A stretch of DNA of 26,365 nt from Rhodospirillaceae bacterium (GCA_002730675.1 PCAV01000004.1:8040-34404), one strand, 5' to 3'; numbered from the stretch's first letter, positions 8,665 to 17,411 are shown. The notes: a model not told the origin generated them from the letters alone. Program-made: numbers and translations.

Positions 8665-10377
8665 ATGTTACCACAACAACCTCTGATAACCGGAAGACGT
8701 CATATGGTTGTGGCTGGGCATTATCTTGCCACTGAAGCTGGTCTGAAAATTTTGGAAGCTGGAGGTAATGCAGTAGACGCCGGCGTTGCTGCAGGCATAG
8801 CGCTTGGTGTTTTACATAGCGATCAGGTGCAGTTTTCGGGAGTAGCTCCCATGCTTATTTATATCAAAAAGCTAAATAAAGTCATTAGTGTGGCTGGACT
8901 TGGGCACTGGCCAAAAGCAGCTAACTTAGAGTTTTTTGAAAAAAAACATAGCGGAAAAATACCCCTTGGCATCCATAGAACCGTAGTACCGGCTGCCCCA
9001 GATGCCTGGATCAAAGTGTTATCTAATTTTGGGACAATGTCTTTTGGAGACGTTGCGTCCACCGCAATTAAATATGCTCGAGAGGGCTTTACCGTTCATC
9101 CAACTATGGCAAATTTTCTTTTTAGATATCGTGAAAACTACAAACTTTGGCCATCTAACCAAGCCATCTGGCATAGAGATGGGCAACCTCTTAAAGAGGG
9201 AGATCTGCTAGTTCAAACTGATCTTTCTAACAGTATACAATATATGGTGGATGAAGAAACTGCAGCTTTATCTAAAGGCAGACAAGCGGGGCTAAAAGCC
9301 GCACGCGATGCCTTCTACATTGGAGATATAGCTAAAAAAATTATTCGTTTTCACGAAGAAAATGGAGGCCTTCTAACAGCTGAAGATCTTTCAAACTACT
9401 CCACACCCATAGAAGAACCACTTTCCATAAAATATAGAGATATAAATATTTATAGTTGCAAGCCCTGGTGCCAAGGACCCGTTTTGCTCCAAATGCTCCG
9501 TATTCTAGAAGGGTTTGATCTACCAAAGTTGGGACACAATAGCGTGGATTACATTCATACCATAGCGGAAACTATCAAGTTAGCCTTTGCGGACCGTGAG
9601 ACATTTTATGGTGATCCAGATTTTGTTGATGTACCCATCGAACAATTACTTTCTTGTGATTTTTCGTCAAAGCGACGAGAACTGATCAATCCCCAAAAAG
9701 CCTTTCCTGGTATGCCGGCCGCCGGCCAAATAGACGGCTATGGATTTACGCCTTTTCCAGCGTCAGCAAATATATCGCCATCCTTTTCGGCCCCTGATAC
9801 CTCCTACACGTGTTCAATCGATCAAGAAGGGAACGTATGTTCTATAACTCCTTCTGATGTATCTTTTGAAAGTCCTGTAATTCCTGGACTGGGGTTCTGT
9901 CCGTCGGCAAGGGGTTCGCAGTCCTTTGCGATGGAAGGTCATGCCTCTAAGATAGCGCCAGGTAAGCGGCCACGACTTACGCCCAATCCTGCAATGGCGT
10001 TTCAACCCGACCGCCTAATTATGCCCTTTGGTGCACCCGGTGGCGACACACAACCTCAAGGCATGTTGCAAGTCCTCCTCAACCATCTCGTATTTGGAAT
10101 GGACATACAAACTGCTATCGAAGCGCCTCGCTTTAGCACTCATAGTCAACCAAACTCTTTTGAACCGCACGATTGTAAGCCTGGCCGATTATCGGTAGAA
10201 AACGACATTGATCAAAATATAGGCGAAGAATTAGCCAAGCGTGGTCATGATGTAGAGTGGCTACCTTCAAGGTCGGATGCCGTGGCAGGTGTTTGTGCTA
10301 TTAGTGCTAATCTTGAAACTGGCCTAATTTCTGGTGGCGCAGACCCCAGAAGATCGGGCAGGGCCATGGGATGGTAA
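8665..10377 (+). CDS. Gamma-glutamyltransferase-family Ntn hydrolase, cytoplasmic
   Basis: This enzyme belongs to the GGT/cephalosporin acylase family, which self-cleaves before a Thr that becomes the N-terminal nucleophile of the small subunit. The expected site is DTSYTCSIDQEGN with Thr379 as nucleophile. The early AGGNAVDAGVAAGIALGV (residues 33-50) and the late GAPGGDTQPQGMLQVLLNH are the other family signatures. There is no signal peptide, unlike periplasmic E. coli Ggt, so it should act in the cytoplasm. The length of 570 is typical. The start is supported by AAGGAG 6 nt upstream. It is the last plus-strand gene of the hyuBA cluster, 38 nt after the methyltransferase pseudogene. GGT and oxoprolinase-type enzymes both handle gamma-glutamyl or pyroglutamyl chemistry, so a shared pathway is plausible but unproven. 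Confidence 0.88.
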   Translation: MLPQQPLITGRRHMVVAGHYLATEAGLKILEAGGNAVDAGVAAGIALGVLHSDQVQFSGVAPMLIYIKKLNKVISVAGLGHWPKAANLEFFEKKHSGKIPLGIHRTVVPAAPDAWIKVLSNFGTMSFGDVASTAIKYAREGFTVHPTMANFLFRYRENYKLWPSNQAIWHRDGQPLKEGDLLVQTDLSNSIQYMVDEETAALSKGRQAGLKAARDAFYIGDIAKKIIRFHEENGGLLTAEDLSNYSTPIEEPLSIKYRDINIYSCKPWCQGPVLLQMLRILEGFDLPKLGHNSVDYIHTIAETIKLAFADRETFYGDPDFVDVPIEQLLSCDFSSKRRELINPQKAFPGMPAAGQIDGYGFTPFPASANISPSFSAPDTSYTCSIDQEGNVCSITPSDVSFESPVIPGLGFCPSARGSQSFAMEGHASKIAPGKRPRLTPNPAMAFQPDRLIMPFGAPGGDTQPQGMLQVLLNHLVFGMDIQTAIEAPRFSTHSQPNSFEPHDCKPGRLSVENDIDQNIGEELAKRGHDVEWLPSRSDAVAGVCAISANLETGLISGGADPRRSGRAMGW

Positions 10378-10404
10378 TTTGTGTATAATTTTCTAAGTTT
10401 GGCC

Positions 10405-11418
10405 TCAGTTTCCCTGATTTACGTTCTCGCTCTTCGTTCCATACGTTGCTGCAACTAGAGAGTCGACTTCCTGCCGGTTAGGTATTCCTTTACGCCCACC
10501 AAAGCGTGTACATTTTATAGCGGCAGCTGAACATGCAAATTGTCCTGCTTTTTTAATGGGCATTCCTTCGCATAAACCCAAAGCAAATGCACCATGGAAG
10601 ACATCACCAGCGGCTAAAGTATCTAGTGCGTTTATTTGAGGGGGTGAAATTTTATTTATTTTTCCATTCTCCACCCAAACAAAGCCTTCATGCCCAAGTG
10701 TAACTCCGCAGAACACTCCAAGTGATTGCGTGCACTCTAAAAGATCTGCCTCTAAGTTGTCAGATCCGGAAAATAGTCTAAAACCTGGTTTTGAAAAAAT
10801 TGCATGCGTAGAAAGTGGTGCAAGTTCCTTGAGGACTGACGGGTCAGCTACATCACCGTCAAAGACCCTCAACACCCCCCTTTTTTTCGCTTCAATCATG
10901 AGAGCTGAGGCGCCTTCTGGCCATCTTACATCAACTAAAACGCAATCTACTCCATCGAGCTCGTTCATAGGAAGCCAAGAAGTATCTGCGCCTAGCGATT
11001 TATCAAAATATGATACAACTAAACGTCGCCCCGTATCATCAACTAAAACTGAAGACATGGCAGTTTGGGCGCCCGAGACCCGCTTAATTGAACTTGTATC
11101 AACTCCTATGCTCGATAGGTCTTTCAGGAAAAAATCACCTGGGGTATCGTCGCCAATTCGGCCCCATAATTTTACGGAACCACCCAGAGAAACGGTCGTG
11201 GCCGCTGCCGCTACTGCCATACCTGCCCCAATCATAGTACCGTCCTGAGCCATTATTTTTTCATCGCCTGTTGATAGCACCGGGACTTTGAGAATTGTGT
11301 CAACCACGCATGCACCTAAACTTATAAACTTCTTAGGGTTGTTTTTTTTAATTGTTATCTCCCCCGATGGCCCGCTTGTATTAATTTTCCAAGTATTCCT
11401 CTGCGATAATCCAAACAA
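10405..11418 (-). CDS. PfkB-family sugar kinase, sulfofructose-kinase (YihV)-like
   Basis: This ribokinase-fold kinase resembles E. coli YihV (6-deoxy-6-sulfofructose kinase) along most of its length. Shared phrases, from memory of YihV, include WGRIGDD, VDVRWPEGA, FDGDV, FSKPGFRLFSG, the catalytic DTLAAGDVFHGA (Asp272 in this numbering) and KCTRFGGRKGIP. The usual GAGD is AAGD. No sulfoquinovose genes lie nearby, so the substrate may be another sugar phosphate. The coordinates give the longest frame, starting at TTG 11418, which has a poor ribosome site and adds about 20 residues that match nothing. A better-placed initiation site is ATT at 11352, with GGGGGAG 6 nt upstream, giving 315 residues and the usual N terminus for the family. 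It is transcribed toward the gamma-glutamyltransferase gene. Confidence 0.82.
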   Translation of the reverse strand: MFGLSQRNTWKINTSGPSGEITIKKNNPKKFISLGACVVDTILKVPVLSTGDEKIMAQDGTMIGAGMAVAAAATTVSLGGSVKLWGRIGDDTPGDFFLKDLSSIGVDTSSIKRVSGAQTAMSSVLVDDTGRRLVVSYFDKSLGADTSWLPMNELDGVDCVLVDVRWPEGASALMIEAKKRGVLRVFDGDVADPSVLKELAPLSTHAIFSKPGFRLFSGSDNLEADLLECTQSLGVFCGVTLGHEGFVWVENGKINKISPPQINALDTLAAGDVFHGAFALGLCEGMPIKKAGQFACSAAAIKCTRFGGRKGIPNRQEVDSLVAATYGTKSENVNQGN

Positions 11419-11567
11419 ACCTGACTATGTTTAAGACCACGCAGATCCTTTCTATCATAAGTACACACGAAAATGATTCATCAAAAAAACAAGTGTCATC
11501 GTTGTAGTACCTTATCCCCTTCTGCTATCCTTTGTTTAGGAATTCCCTCTTATGCACTCGGAAAGTT

Positions 11568-12236
11568 ATGCCTAACCTATTACATTTACCTCTTGATCCT
11601 TTTTCTAGAAAAATAAGAATCGTGTTAGGTGAAAAAAAAATAACCGCATCACTCGCAGTTGAACCCATTTGGGAACGCCGACACGCGTTTCTTTCTATTA
11701 ACCCTGCAGGAACCGTTCCGGTTTTCATAGAGGATGATGGAACTACGATCTCGACCTCACAAGCAATAGCTGAATATTTGGAAGAAACATCAATAGAACC
11801 TGCTTTAATATTTGGTACAGCATTACAGCGTGCTGAAATTCGACGTCTTTGTAATTGGTTTGATGTCAAATTTAATACTGAAGTTACCGAGTATTTACTT
11901 GGTGAGAAATTAATGAAACGCTTCCTTGGGCTTGGCGAACCGAGTAGTGAAACCATTAGAGCCGGTTACGCCAATATTGATACTCATCTTGGTTATATAG
12001 AGTATTTAGCTGAGCAAAGAGTATGGCTAGCAGGCGAGAATTTTTCATTGGCAGATATTACTGCCGCATCACACATTTCGTGCATCGATTACCTAGGTGA
12101 TATAGCTTGGGAAGACTACCAACAGGCAAAACAGTGGTATGCAAGGATAAAATCGAGGCCTAGTTTTCGTCCGCTGCTACAGGATTTAATTCCAGGAACA
12201 CAGCCTCCGGACCACTACAAGAACTTAGATTTTTAA
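11568..12236 (+). CDS. fzlA: GST-fold FtsZ-binding protein FzlA
   Basis: The protein has a thioredoxin-like N domain (LDPFSRKIRIVLGEK, residues 9-23; NPAGTVPVF) and an all-helical C domain (RLCNWFDVKFNTEV, then WLAGENFSLADITAASH). Several segments match Caulobacter FzlA as I remember it: the WFD.KF.TEV segment, YIEYLAEQ, SRPSFRPLL and the C-terminal HYKNLDF tail. FzlA binds FtsZ filaments and is needed for constriction and cell-wall synthesis at the septum in alphaproteobacteria; it is a GST homologue not known for glutathione chemistry. The ATG at 11568 (GGAAAG just upstream) gives 222 residues. A TTG at 11532 is in frame but lacks support. The fallback is an ordinary glutathione S-transferase. 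It is divergent from the PfkB kinase and 8 nt before an MFS permease. Confidence 0.78.
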   Translation: MPNLLHLPLDPFSRKIRIVLGEKKITASLAVEPIWERRHAFLSINPAGTVPVFIEDDGTTISTSQAIAEYLEETSIEPALIFGTALQRAEIRRLCNWFDVKFNTEVTEYLLGEKLMKRFLGLGEPSSETIRAGYANIDTHLGYIEYLAEQRVWLAGENFSLADITAASHISCIDYLGDIAWEDYQQAKQWYARIKSRPSFRPLLQDLIPGTQPPDHYKNLDF

Positions 12237-12244
12237 TACATATT

Positions 12245-13423
12245 ATGACACGTTTACCGCACACCCATGCCGGAAGTACTTTCTGGAAACTGGCTATGTT
12301 CTATGCGACATATTTTTTTGTTTTTGGTATTTACATGCCGTACTGGCCACTTTGGCTAAATGACATTGGTTTGACGCCGGTTGAAATTGGGTGGGTGCTT
12401 GCGGGAGCGTTTTGGATAAAAGTAGTTGTTCAACCGGTTGTAGCTCATTTTTCAGACACAACAGGGCGAACTAAAATTTTAACTGCCGTGCTTATGGGCA
12501 TGAGTGCGATTGGTTTCGTCATATTATCTGATCTGCAGAGCTTCTGGCCTGTTTTCGTAATAGCAGTAATAACGGCTGCTTGTTATCAACCTGTTTTACC
12601 TATTATGGAAAGCGTTATTCTGAACTTTGCTAAGATAGAAAATTTGCGTTATGGACACATAAGGCTTTGGGGCTCTATTACCTTCATCATTGCAACGTTA
12701 GGAGGCGGCTGGCTCTTCGATGGAGGAAGGAGTTATCGTATCATATGGTTTTTAGTTGTAGGAATGACCTTGGTATCGTTGTGCTGCCTCCTTATTCCTA
12801 ATCAAGCCCAGGTTGAGCCAACAAAATCCAAAATAAAAAGCCATGCTAAGTTATTTTTTTCACCCCTCTTTATCTTTTTTTTAATAACCACGGGACTAAT
12901 ACATATCAGTCATTCAGTTTTGTACGGTTTCGGAACGTTGTATTGGCGCTCCCTTGGACATTCAGAAACAATAATAGGATTTTTCTGGTCCGTTGGTGTA
13001 CTAGCAGAAATTGTCTTATTCACTGTCATTGGAAGACATGAAAAGCAAGTAGGCTATTTGTTATTGCTACTATTGGCTGCAGCGGCCGCAGTCGCCCGCT
13101 GGCCATTACTTGCAATCTTTGATAGCCAAATTTCTATTATTGTATTGCAAACACTTCACGGTTTTACTTTTGGTGCTGCTCATCTAGGCGCTATGGCTTT
13201 TTTAACCAAGAATGTTCCCAAAGAGATTTCAGCAACTGGTCAAAGTTTGTATTACACTTTAGTTGGAGGTATTTTCTCAGGCTGCATGTTGCCTATTGCT
13301 GGCAAGCTATATAGTGATCTTTCCGGCAGTGCTTTTTTTGTAATGAGCTGCTTTGCCTGTTGTTCCTTGATTAGCCTGCTGGTTTTAAGTCGAATAGTTA
13401 AGCACAATGTCAAATTTACTTGA
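12245..13423 (+). CDS. MFS transporter, MFS_1-like (HcaT/nucleoside symporter type)
   Basis: This polytopic inner-membrane protein of 392 residues has about twelve hydrophobic segments. The first, FYATYFFVFGIYMPYWPLWL (residues 19-38), resembles the opening helix of HcaT and related MFS_1_like permeases. The inter-helix loop SDTTGRTKIL (75-84) corresponds to the MFS motif A region, here without its usual Asp-Arg pattern. FGAAHLGAMAFL and the GGIFSG segment near residue 340 are typical of the late helices. It begins 8 nt after the fzlA stop, with no clear Shine-Dalgarno, so translation probably depends on coupling to fzlA. Substrate is unknown; the relatives that I know carry phenylpropionate or nucleosides. 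It ends 43 nt from the convergent yciB gene, and I see no strong terminator between them. Confidence 0.85.
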   Translation: MTRLPHTHAGSTFWKLAMFYATYFFVFGIYMPYWPLWLNDIGLTPVEIGWVLAGAFWIKVVVQPVVAHFSDTTGRTKILTAVLMGMSAIGFVILSDLQSFWPVFVIAVITAACYQPVLPIMESVILNFAKIENLRYGHIRLWGSITFIIATLGGGWLFDGGRSYRIIWFLVVGMTLVSLCCLLIPNQAQVEPTKSKIKSHAKLFFSPLFIFFLITTGLIHISHSVLYGFGTLYWRSLGHSETIIGFFWSVGVLAEIVLFTVIGRHEKQVGYLLLLLLAAAAAVARWPLLAIFDSQISIIVLQTLHGFTFGAAHLGAMAFLTKNVPKEISATGQSLYYTLVGGIFSGCMLPIAGKLYSDLSGSAFFVMSCFACCSLISLLVLSRIVKHNVKFT

Positions 13424-13466
13424 GTTTGACCCGGTTAAACACCAAACATTTTTGCTATTGAAACTT

Positions 13467-14027
13467 CTAATTCTCGCTTGGTGGACTGTGACGACGTAGC
13501 AGTGGGGTAATGACTATACCAAATACAAGAACTAATGCAGGTATTCCAAAAGCTTTGAAAGTTACCCATGTATCAGTTCCGAAAAGTCGCCAAACTATTT
13601 CATTAACTATCGCCAAGAACAAAAACATTCCAATCCATAGTTTAGTAATTAGAACCCAGCCGTGATCTGTTAATTGAAGCATGCGACCTAGCAACATCTT
13701 CAAAAAATTTTGCCGAAATGTCAGACCAAGGATTAAAGCCACGGCAAATAATGTATTAACGATAGTGGGTTTTATCTTTATGAAAATTTCATTATCGAAA
13801 TATAAGGTGAGACCGCCAAATATCATAATTAACAGGCAGGTTATAGCTGGCATAGGAGGGATTGACCTCTCTATCCAAAAAGTGATGATTATTACAACTA
13901 GTGTTGCAGCCATCAAAGCCGCTGTTCCAATCATTATTCCATAAAAGTAATTTACAGCAAAAAATATCACAAGCGGGCCTAGATCTATCATAGTCTTCTG
14001 ACCCGCTGTAAGTTTTCTTTCCGTCAT
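13467..14027 (-). CDS. yciB: Inner-membrane septation protein A (YciB/IspZ)
   Basis: YciB is a small integral membrane protein linked to envelope maintenance and septation. The sequence has five hydrophobic segments and the family's signatures: IDLGPLVIFFAVNYFYG (residues 14-30), FGGLTLYFDNEIFIKIKPT (70-88), then LTDHGWVLITKLW and an NEIVWRLFGTDTWVTFKAFG stretch (142-161). The length of 186 is normal. The ATG overlaps the dusA stop as ATGA (14024-14027), with GGGGAGG close upstream inside dusA, so translation is coupled. Together with chrA and dusA it forms a probable minus-strand operon. The presence of fzlA just across the permease puts two division-related genes within 2.5 kb. Confidence 0.93.
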   Translation of the reverse strand: MTERKLTAGQKTMIDLGPLVIFFAVNYFYGIMIGTAALMAATLVVIIITFWIERSIPPMPAITCLLIMIFGGLTLYFDNEIFIKIKPTIVNTLFAVALILGLTFRQNFLKMLLGRMLQLTDHGWVLITKLWIGMFLFLAIVNEIVWRLFGTDTWVTFKAFGIPALVLVFGIVITPLLRRHSPPSEN

Positions 14028-15049
14028 GCTGCCTCCCCTTGGGTTTTTAACGAAGCAGCTTCACAAACTGCAAAATAAGCATGCCGTATTATTTCCGCTT
14101 CAGCATCAAGACTCCTAGCCTCTTCTGCAAGGAACTTTCTCCACGTCTTAGCGCCAGGTTCTGCATGAAATAATCCTAACATATGCCGGGTTATTGATTT
14201 AATCGGGACACCAAGAGACTTTTGAGTGGCAGCATAGTTGACCATCATTTCTATCACATCTTTTCTAGTCATACATTTTTCCGGCTCTCCAAAAATTAAA
14301 TTATCAACTATTGATAAAATCCAGGGTATTTTGTAGGCGGTTCTGCCAAGCATAACACCATCAAGTTTGGACAGGTGCTGTCTTGCATGTTCAAGCGTTT
14401 CTATACCTCCATTCAAAATAATTTTTAATTTGGGCCATCTTTCTTTCATTTCTTCTACCAAAGCATAATTTAAAGGAGGAACTTCTCGGTTTTGAGTAGG
14501 GCTTAATCCCTTTAAGAATGCTTTACGAGCATGGATAATGAAAACTTCACAACCCGCATTTGCAACCTTCTCCATGAAGTCTGGAAGTGCCTCTTCGGGA
14601 ACTTGATCGTCAACTCCAATTCGGCACTTAACAGTTATCGGCAGTTTTACGACTCTGTCCATTGCCTCTAAACATTTTGCAACCAACTCTGGCTCTTTCA
14701 TGAGACAAGCTCCAAAGTAACCATTTTGAACGCGATCACTGGGGCAACCCACATTTATATTTACTTCGTCGTATCCCCAATCTTCAGCTATCCGAGCGCA
14801 TTCAGTCATTTGAAGCACTTCTGATCCACCTAACTGCAAAGCTATTGGGTTCTCTTCGAAATTAAAGTCTAGAAGACGTTTTCTATCTCCAAAAAGGATG
14901 GCTTGCGGTGTAATCATTTCAGTGTAGAGCCGTACCCGATTAGAAATAAGTCTTAGAAAGTAACGCTCGTGCCGGTCAGTCCAACCCATCATTGGTGCAA
15001 CGCAGAACCTGTGACTGTCTTTCTGTAGAGATTTTTTATCGATCGACAT
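14024..15049 (-). CDS. dusA: tRNA-dihydrouridine(20/20a) synthase DusA
   Basis: DusA is an FMN enzyme that uses NADPH to reduce uridines in the tRNA D-loop. The N-terminal TIM barrel begins with VAPMMGWTDRHERYFLR (residues 17-33), the flavin-binding DusA signature. NINVGCPSDRVQNGYFGACLM (98-117) carries the catalytic Cys115. ITVKCRIGVDD (near 140) and the IHARKAFLKGLSPTQNREVPPL segment (171-192) are specific to DusA rather than DusB or DusC. A C-terminal helical domain follows (HMLGLFHAEPGAKTWRKFL, about 287-305). An AGAG precedes the ATG. It lies 61 nt downstream of chrA and overlaps yciB by 4 nt. Confidence 0.95.
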   Translation of the reverse strand: MSIDKKSLQKDSHRFCVAPMMGWTDRHERYFLRLISNRVRLYTEMITPQAILFGDRKRLLDFNFEENPIALQLGGSEVLQMTECARIAEDWGYDEVNINVGCPSDRVQNGYFGACLMKEPELVAKCLEAMDRVVKLPITVKCRIGVDDQVPEEALPDFMEKVANAGCEVFIIHARKAFLKGLSPTQNREVPPLNYALVEEMKERWPKLKIILNGGIETLEHARQHLSKLDGVMLGRTAYKIPWILSIVDNLIFGEPEKCMTRKDVIEMMVNYAATQKSLGVPIKSITRHMLGLFHAEPGAKTWRKFLAEEARSLDAEAEIIRHAYFAVCEAASLKTQGEAA

Positions 15050-15110
15050 TTTCTCTTTGAACTGGGTTTTTTGAAATACTAATAACTAAGAACGAAGTTT
15101 TAAGGAACCC

Positions 15111-16484
15111 CTAAAAAATTGCGGTCATTAGAACACTAACACCAGCACAGCCAATTAACACGTAAATGGTTCCGAGTCGAAACCATAATATAAGAACCGC
15201 TGCTAAAACGGTAAGGCCTAAACTAAAGAGATCAATGCTTGATAGGACTGGTATTTTCAGCGAAAAATTCAACACACTCACTTCGTTCAAATTCTTAAAT
15301 GTAACGTGCATTCCAAACCATATCGCCAAATTTAAAACAACACCTACAACGGCAGAGGTTATTCCCGACAAAGCCGCTGCTATCCGGGTGTTTGCTCGCA
15401 ACCTCTCGATATACGGTGCGCCGAGGAAAATCCACAAAAAACATGGTACGAACGTTACCCACAGGGTTACAAGAGAGCCCAGTAAACCAAGAATTATTGG
15501 AGATAGAGCCACCTCAGACCTGTAAGCACCTATAAAGCCAACAAACTGAGTGACTAGAATAAGTGGGCCAGGGGTAGTCTCGGCCAGCCCTAGACCATCG
15601 AGCATCTCATTTGGGGTAAGCCAATTAAAAACCTCAACAGCTTGTTGAGCCATATATGCGAGGACTGCGTAGGCACCTCCAAATGTCACAACGGCAAGTT
15701 TACTGAAAAATATACTTTGCTGAAAAAATACATTTTCGACCCCAAACAGCAACCAAATCAGAAATATTGGTAAAAGCCAGAGCGATAGCAGTATTGTGAA
15801 AACCTTAATAGATCGAGAGAAGGAAGGTTGGGTATGTGATAATTCGCCCGCTAGTTCCATCCTATCTATAACGGTTGCTAGATCATTTGTTTTTGTTTCT
15901 GAGGTATTTTTATGGCTATCGCTCAGTTTAAGGTGCCCAACCACGACCCCCAAAATTCCTGCACAAATTATGATATAGGGGAAGGGTATTGAGAAAAAGA
16001 AGATAGCTAAAAACGAGGCAATTGCTAACGCAAGCATATGCCCAGACGTAATGGCTCTTTTCCCTATTTTGATTACAGCATCAATAACCACAACTAGTAC
16101 TGCAGCTTTTATCCCTAAGAAACCAGCCTCAATTAATGGCATGTCGCTAAATGCCACATAAACCCAGCTTAACGCAAAAATAACCAATGCACCCGGCAAA
16201 ATAAAAAGCAGGCCTGCGACCAATCCACCTTTGGTTTTATGGAGTAGCCAACCAATATACGTGGCTAATTGCTGAGCTTCTGGGCCTGGTAGAAGCATGC
16301 AGTAATTTAATGCATGCAAAAACCTCTCTTCATCGAGCCACCGCTTCTCTTCCACAATAATACGATACATCAAAGCAATTTGGCCGGCTGGACCTCCAAA
16401 ACTTAGAATGCCAATTTTAAACCAAACAACTAATGCTTCTATCGAATTCGGGGTATGTGATAATTTCTGGTGGGACTGTGCCAT
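15111..16484 (-). CDS. chrA: Chromate transporter, long-chain ChrA type
   Basis: This is a CHR-superfamily membrane protein of 457 residues with two homologous halves. The first half has WFKIGILSFGGPAGQIALM (residues 22-40) and LLPGPEAQQLATYIGW (68-83). The second half, after a hydrophilic linker at about 185-220, repeats the pattern as LAVVTFGGAYAVLAYM and LAETTPGPLILVTQFVGF. Family members export chromate from the cytoplasm; related proteins may carry other oxyanions such as sulfate, so resistance is an inference. The ATG at 16484 lacks a visible Shine-Dalgarno. It is divergent from the GT-A-like gene across 150 nt and precedes dusA and yciB on the same strand. No chromate-responsive regulator (ChrB) is present nearby. 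Confidence 0.92.
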   Translation of the reverse strand: MAQSHQKLSHTPNSIEALVVWFKIGILSFGGPAGQIALMYRIIVEEKRWLDEERFLHALNYCMLLPGPEAQQLATYIGWLLHKTKGGLVAGLLFILPGALVIFALSWVYVAFSDMPLIEAGFLGIKAAVLVVVIDAVIKIGKRAITSGHMLALAIASFLAIFFFSIPFPYIIICAGILGVVVGHLKLSDSHKNTSETKTNDLATVIDRMELAGELSHTQPSFSRSIKVFTILLSLWLLPIFLIWLLFGVENVFFQQSIFFSKLAVVTFGGAYAVLAYMAQQAVEVFNWLTPNEMLDGLGLAETTPGPLILVTQFVGFIGAYRSEVALSPIILGLLGSLVTLWVTFVPCFLWIFLGAPYIERLRANTRIAAALSGITSAVVGVVLNLAIWFGMHVTFKNLNEVSVLNFSLKIPVLSSIDLFSLGLTVLAAVLILWFRLGTIYVLIGCAGVSVLMTAIF

Positions 16485-16634
16485 GTTAAAAATTGCAAAT
16501 TTCTAAAAAATAGTAATAACGTCAAATTAGAAGTATACAGGCCTACGCTTCTATCTAATTCTTCTTAACAGCCCAAGAGGATCTTTAAAGGCAATAAACT
16601 TCTACAGCTAAACTCTTGTGAAAGCTATTCGATA
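16485..16634. promoter_or_regulatory. Divergent intergenic region with imperfect inverted repeat
   Basis: The 150-nt AT-rich gap between chrA and the GT-A-like gene must hold the promoters of both. Around 16525-16565 an imperfect dyad is visible: AATTAGAAG on the left and CTTCTATCTAATT on the right, separated by a short GC-richer centre. It could be an operator or a weak hairpin. I could not pick a convincing -10/-35 pair. Confidence 0.25.
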
Positions 16635-17411
16635 ATGCAACGACCGATCGTTATACAGTCATTTCATGCCCGCCCTTGGCCAAAAGTTATCGAAATGGCA
16701 ATCGAAAGCGTTGCTTCTTGGGCAAAAAAAAGGGATTACCGTTATATGTTGTTTGGAGACGAGGTGATGGATTTATTGCCTGACGGTTTTGCCATTAAAT
16801 GCTCTAACCGGATACCGATGATGATCGATCTAGCAAGGCTTTTAACAATAAGGCAACTATTTGAAGAAGGCGCAGAACAAGTAATTTGGTTTGATGCTGA
16901 TATGCTCATATTTTCGACAGAGCACTTCGATGTGGATCTTACATCCGAGCAGGCGGTAGGTCGGGAAATTTGGGTTTCCAAAACAAAAGCTGGAAGGTGG
17001 AAAGCCCATAGACATGTGCACAACGCGGTACTAAGCTTTCGACGAACATCACCAATTCTAGATTTTCTCATTTTTGCTACAGAGCGTATTGCCGGACAGC
17101 TAAAAGCTCCAGCAAGCCCTCAGTTAGTTGGTCCCAAATTATTTTCCCACATTCATAATCTAGTTAATCTAACGGTTTGGGAAGAGGCTGGCGTGCTTAG
17201 TCCTGAAGTAATGTCAAACGTTATTGATAAAGGGGGACCTGCGCTTAATTGCCATCTGCGTGAACAGACGAGGCCTGCCCTAGCTGCAAATCTTTGCTAC
17301 TCTCTTGTAAATAAAAAAGTAGACGACGTTTTTGTTGATGAAGGTTTTTTATTGGACGCCGCCAATCAGTTACTGAGACAATTTTCTAAGTCTGGACTGA
17401 CGCGCATTTAA
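16635..17411 (+). CDS. GT-A-like putative glycosyltransferase with DxD motif
   Basis: The family is not recognised by name. The layout is that of a small GT-A-fold protein of 258 residues. The first strand and helix are PIVIQSFHARPWPKVIEMAIESV, with a long helix around LARLLTIRQLFEEGAEQ. The strand VIWFDADMLIF (residues 88-98) contains the DAD triplet expected to bind metal and nucleotide-sugar, and NAVLSFRRTSPILDFLIFAT resembles the acceptor-side strand and helix of such enzymes. There is no membrane segment or signal peptide, so it should be cytoplasmic. It is a single-gene unit, divergent from chrA and convergent with the 26-codon gene, whose terminator overlaps its stop codon. Donor and acceptor are unknown, and no polysaccharide genes lie beside it. 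Confidence 0.65.
   Translation: MQRPIVIQSFHARPWPKVIEMAIESVASWAKKRDYRYMLFGDEVMDLLPDGFAIKCSNRIPMMIDLARLLTIRQLFEEGAEQVIWFDADMLIFSTEHFDVDLTSEQAVGREIWVSKTKAGRWKAHRHVHNAVLSFRRTSPILDFLIFATERIAGQLKAPASPQLVGPKLFSHIHNLVNLTVWEEAGVLSPEVMSNVIDKGGPALNCHLREQTRPALAANLCYSLVNKKVDDVFVDEGFLLDAANQLLRQFSKSGLTRI

Noticed and set aside
10730..11248. A 172-codon plus-strand open frame.
   Set aside because: It is antisense to the PfkB kinase, which is conserved throughout; no ribosome site or domain is seen.
11568..12236. A plain detoxifying glutathione S-transferase.
   Set aside because: The C-terminal half and the HYKNLDF tail fit FzlA as I remember it better than general GSTs. I keep plain GST as the fallback.
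13424..13466. Imperfect dyad GTTTGACCCGGTTAAAC between convergent genes as a terminator.
   Set aside because: The stem has a mismatch, is short, and no T run follows on either strand.
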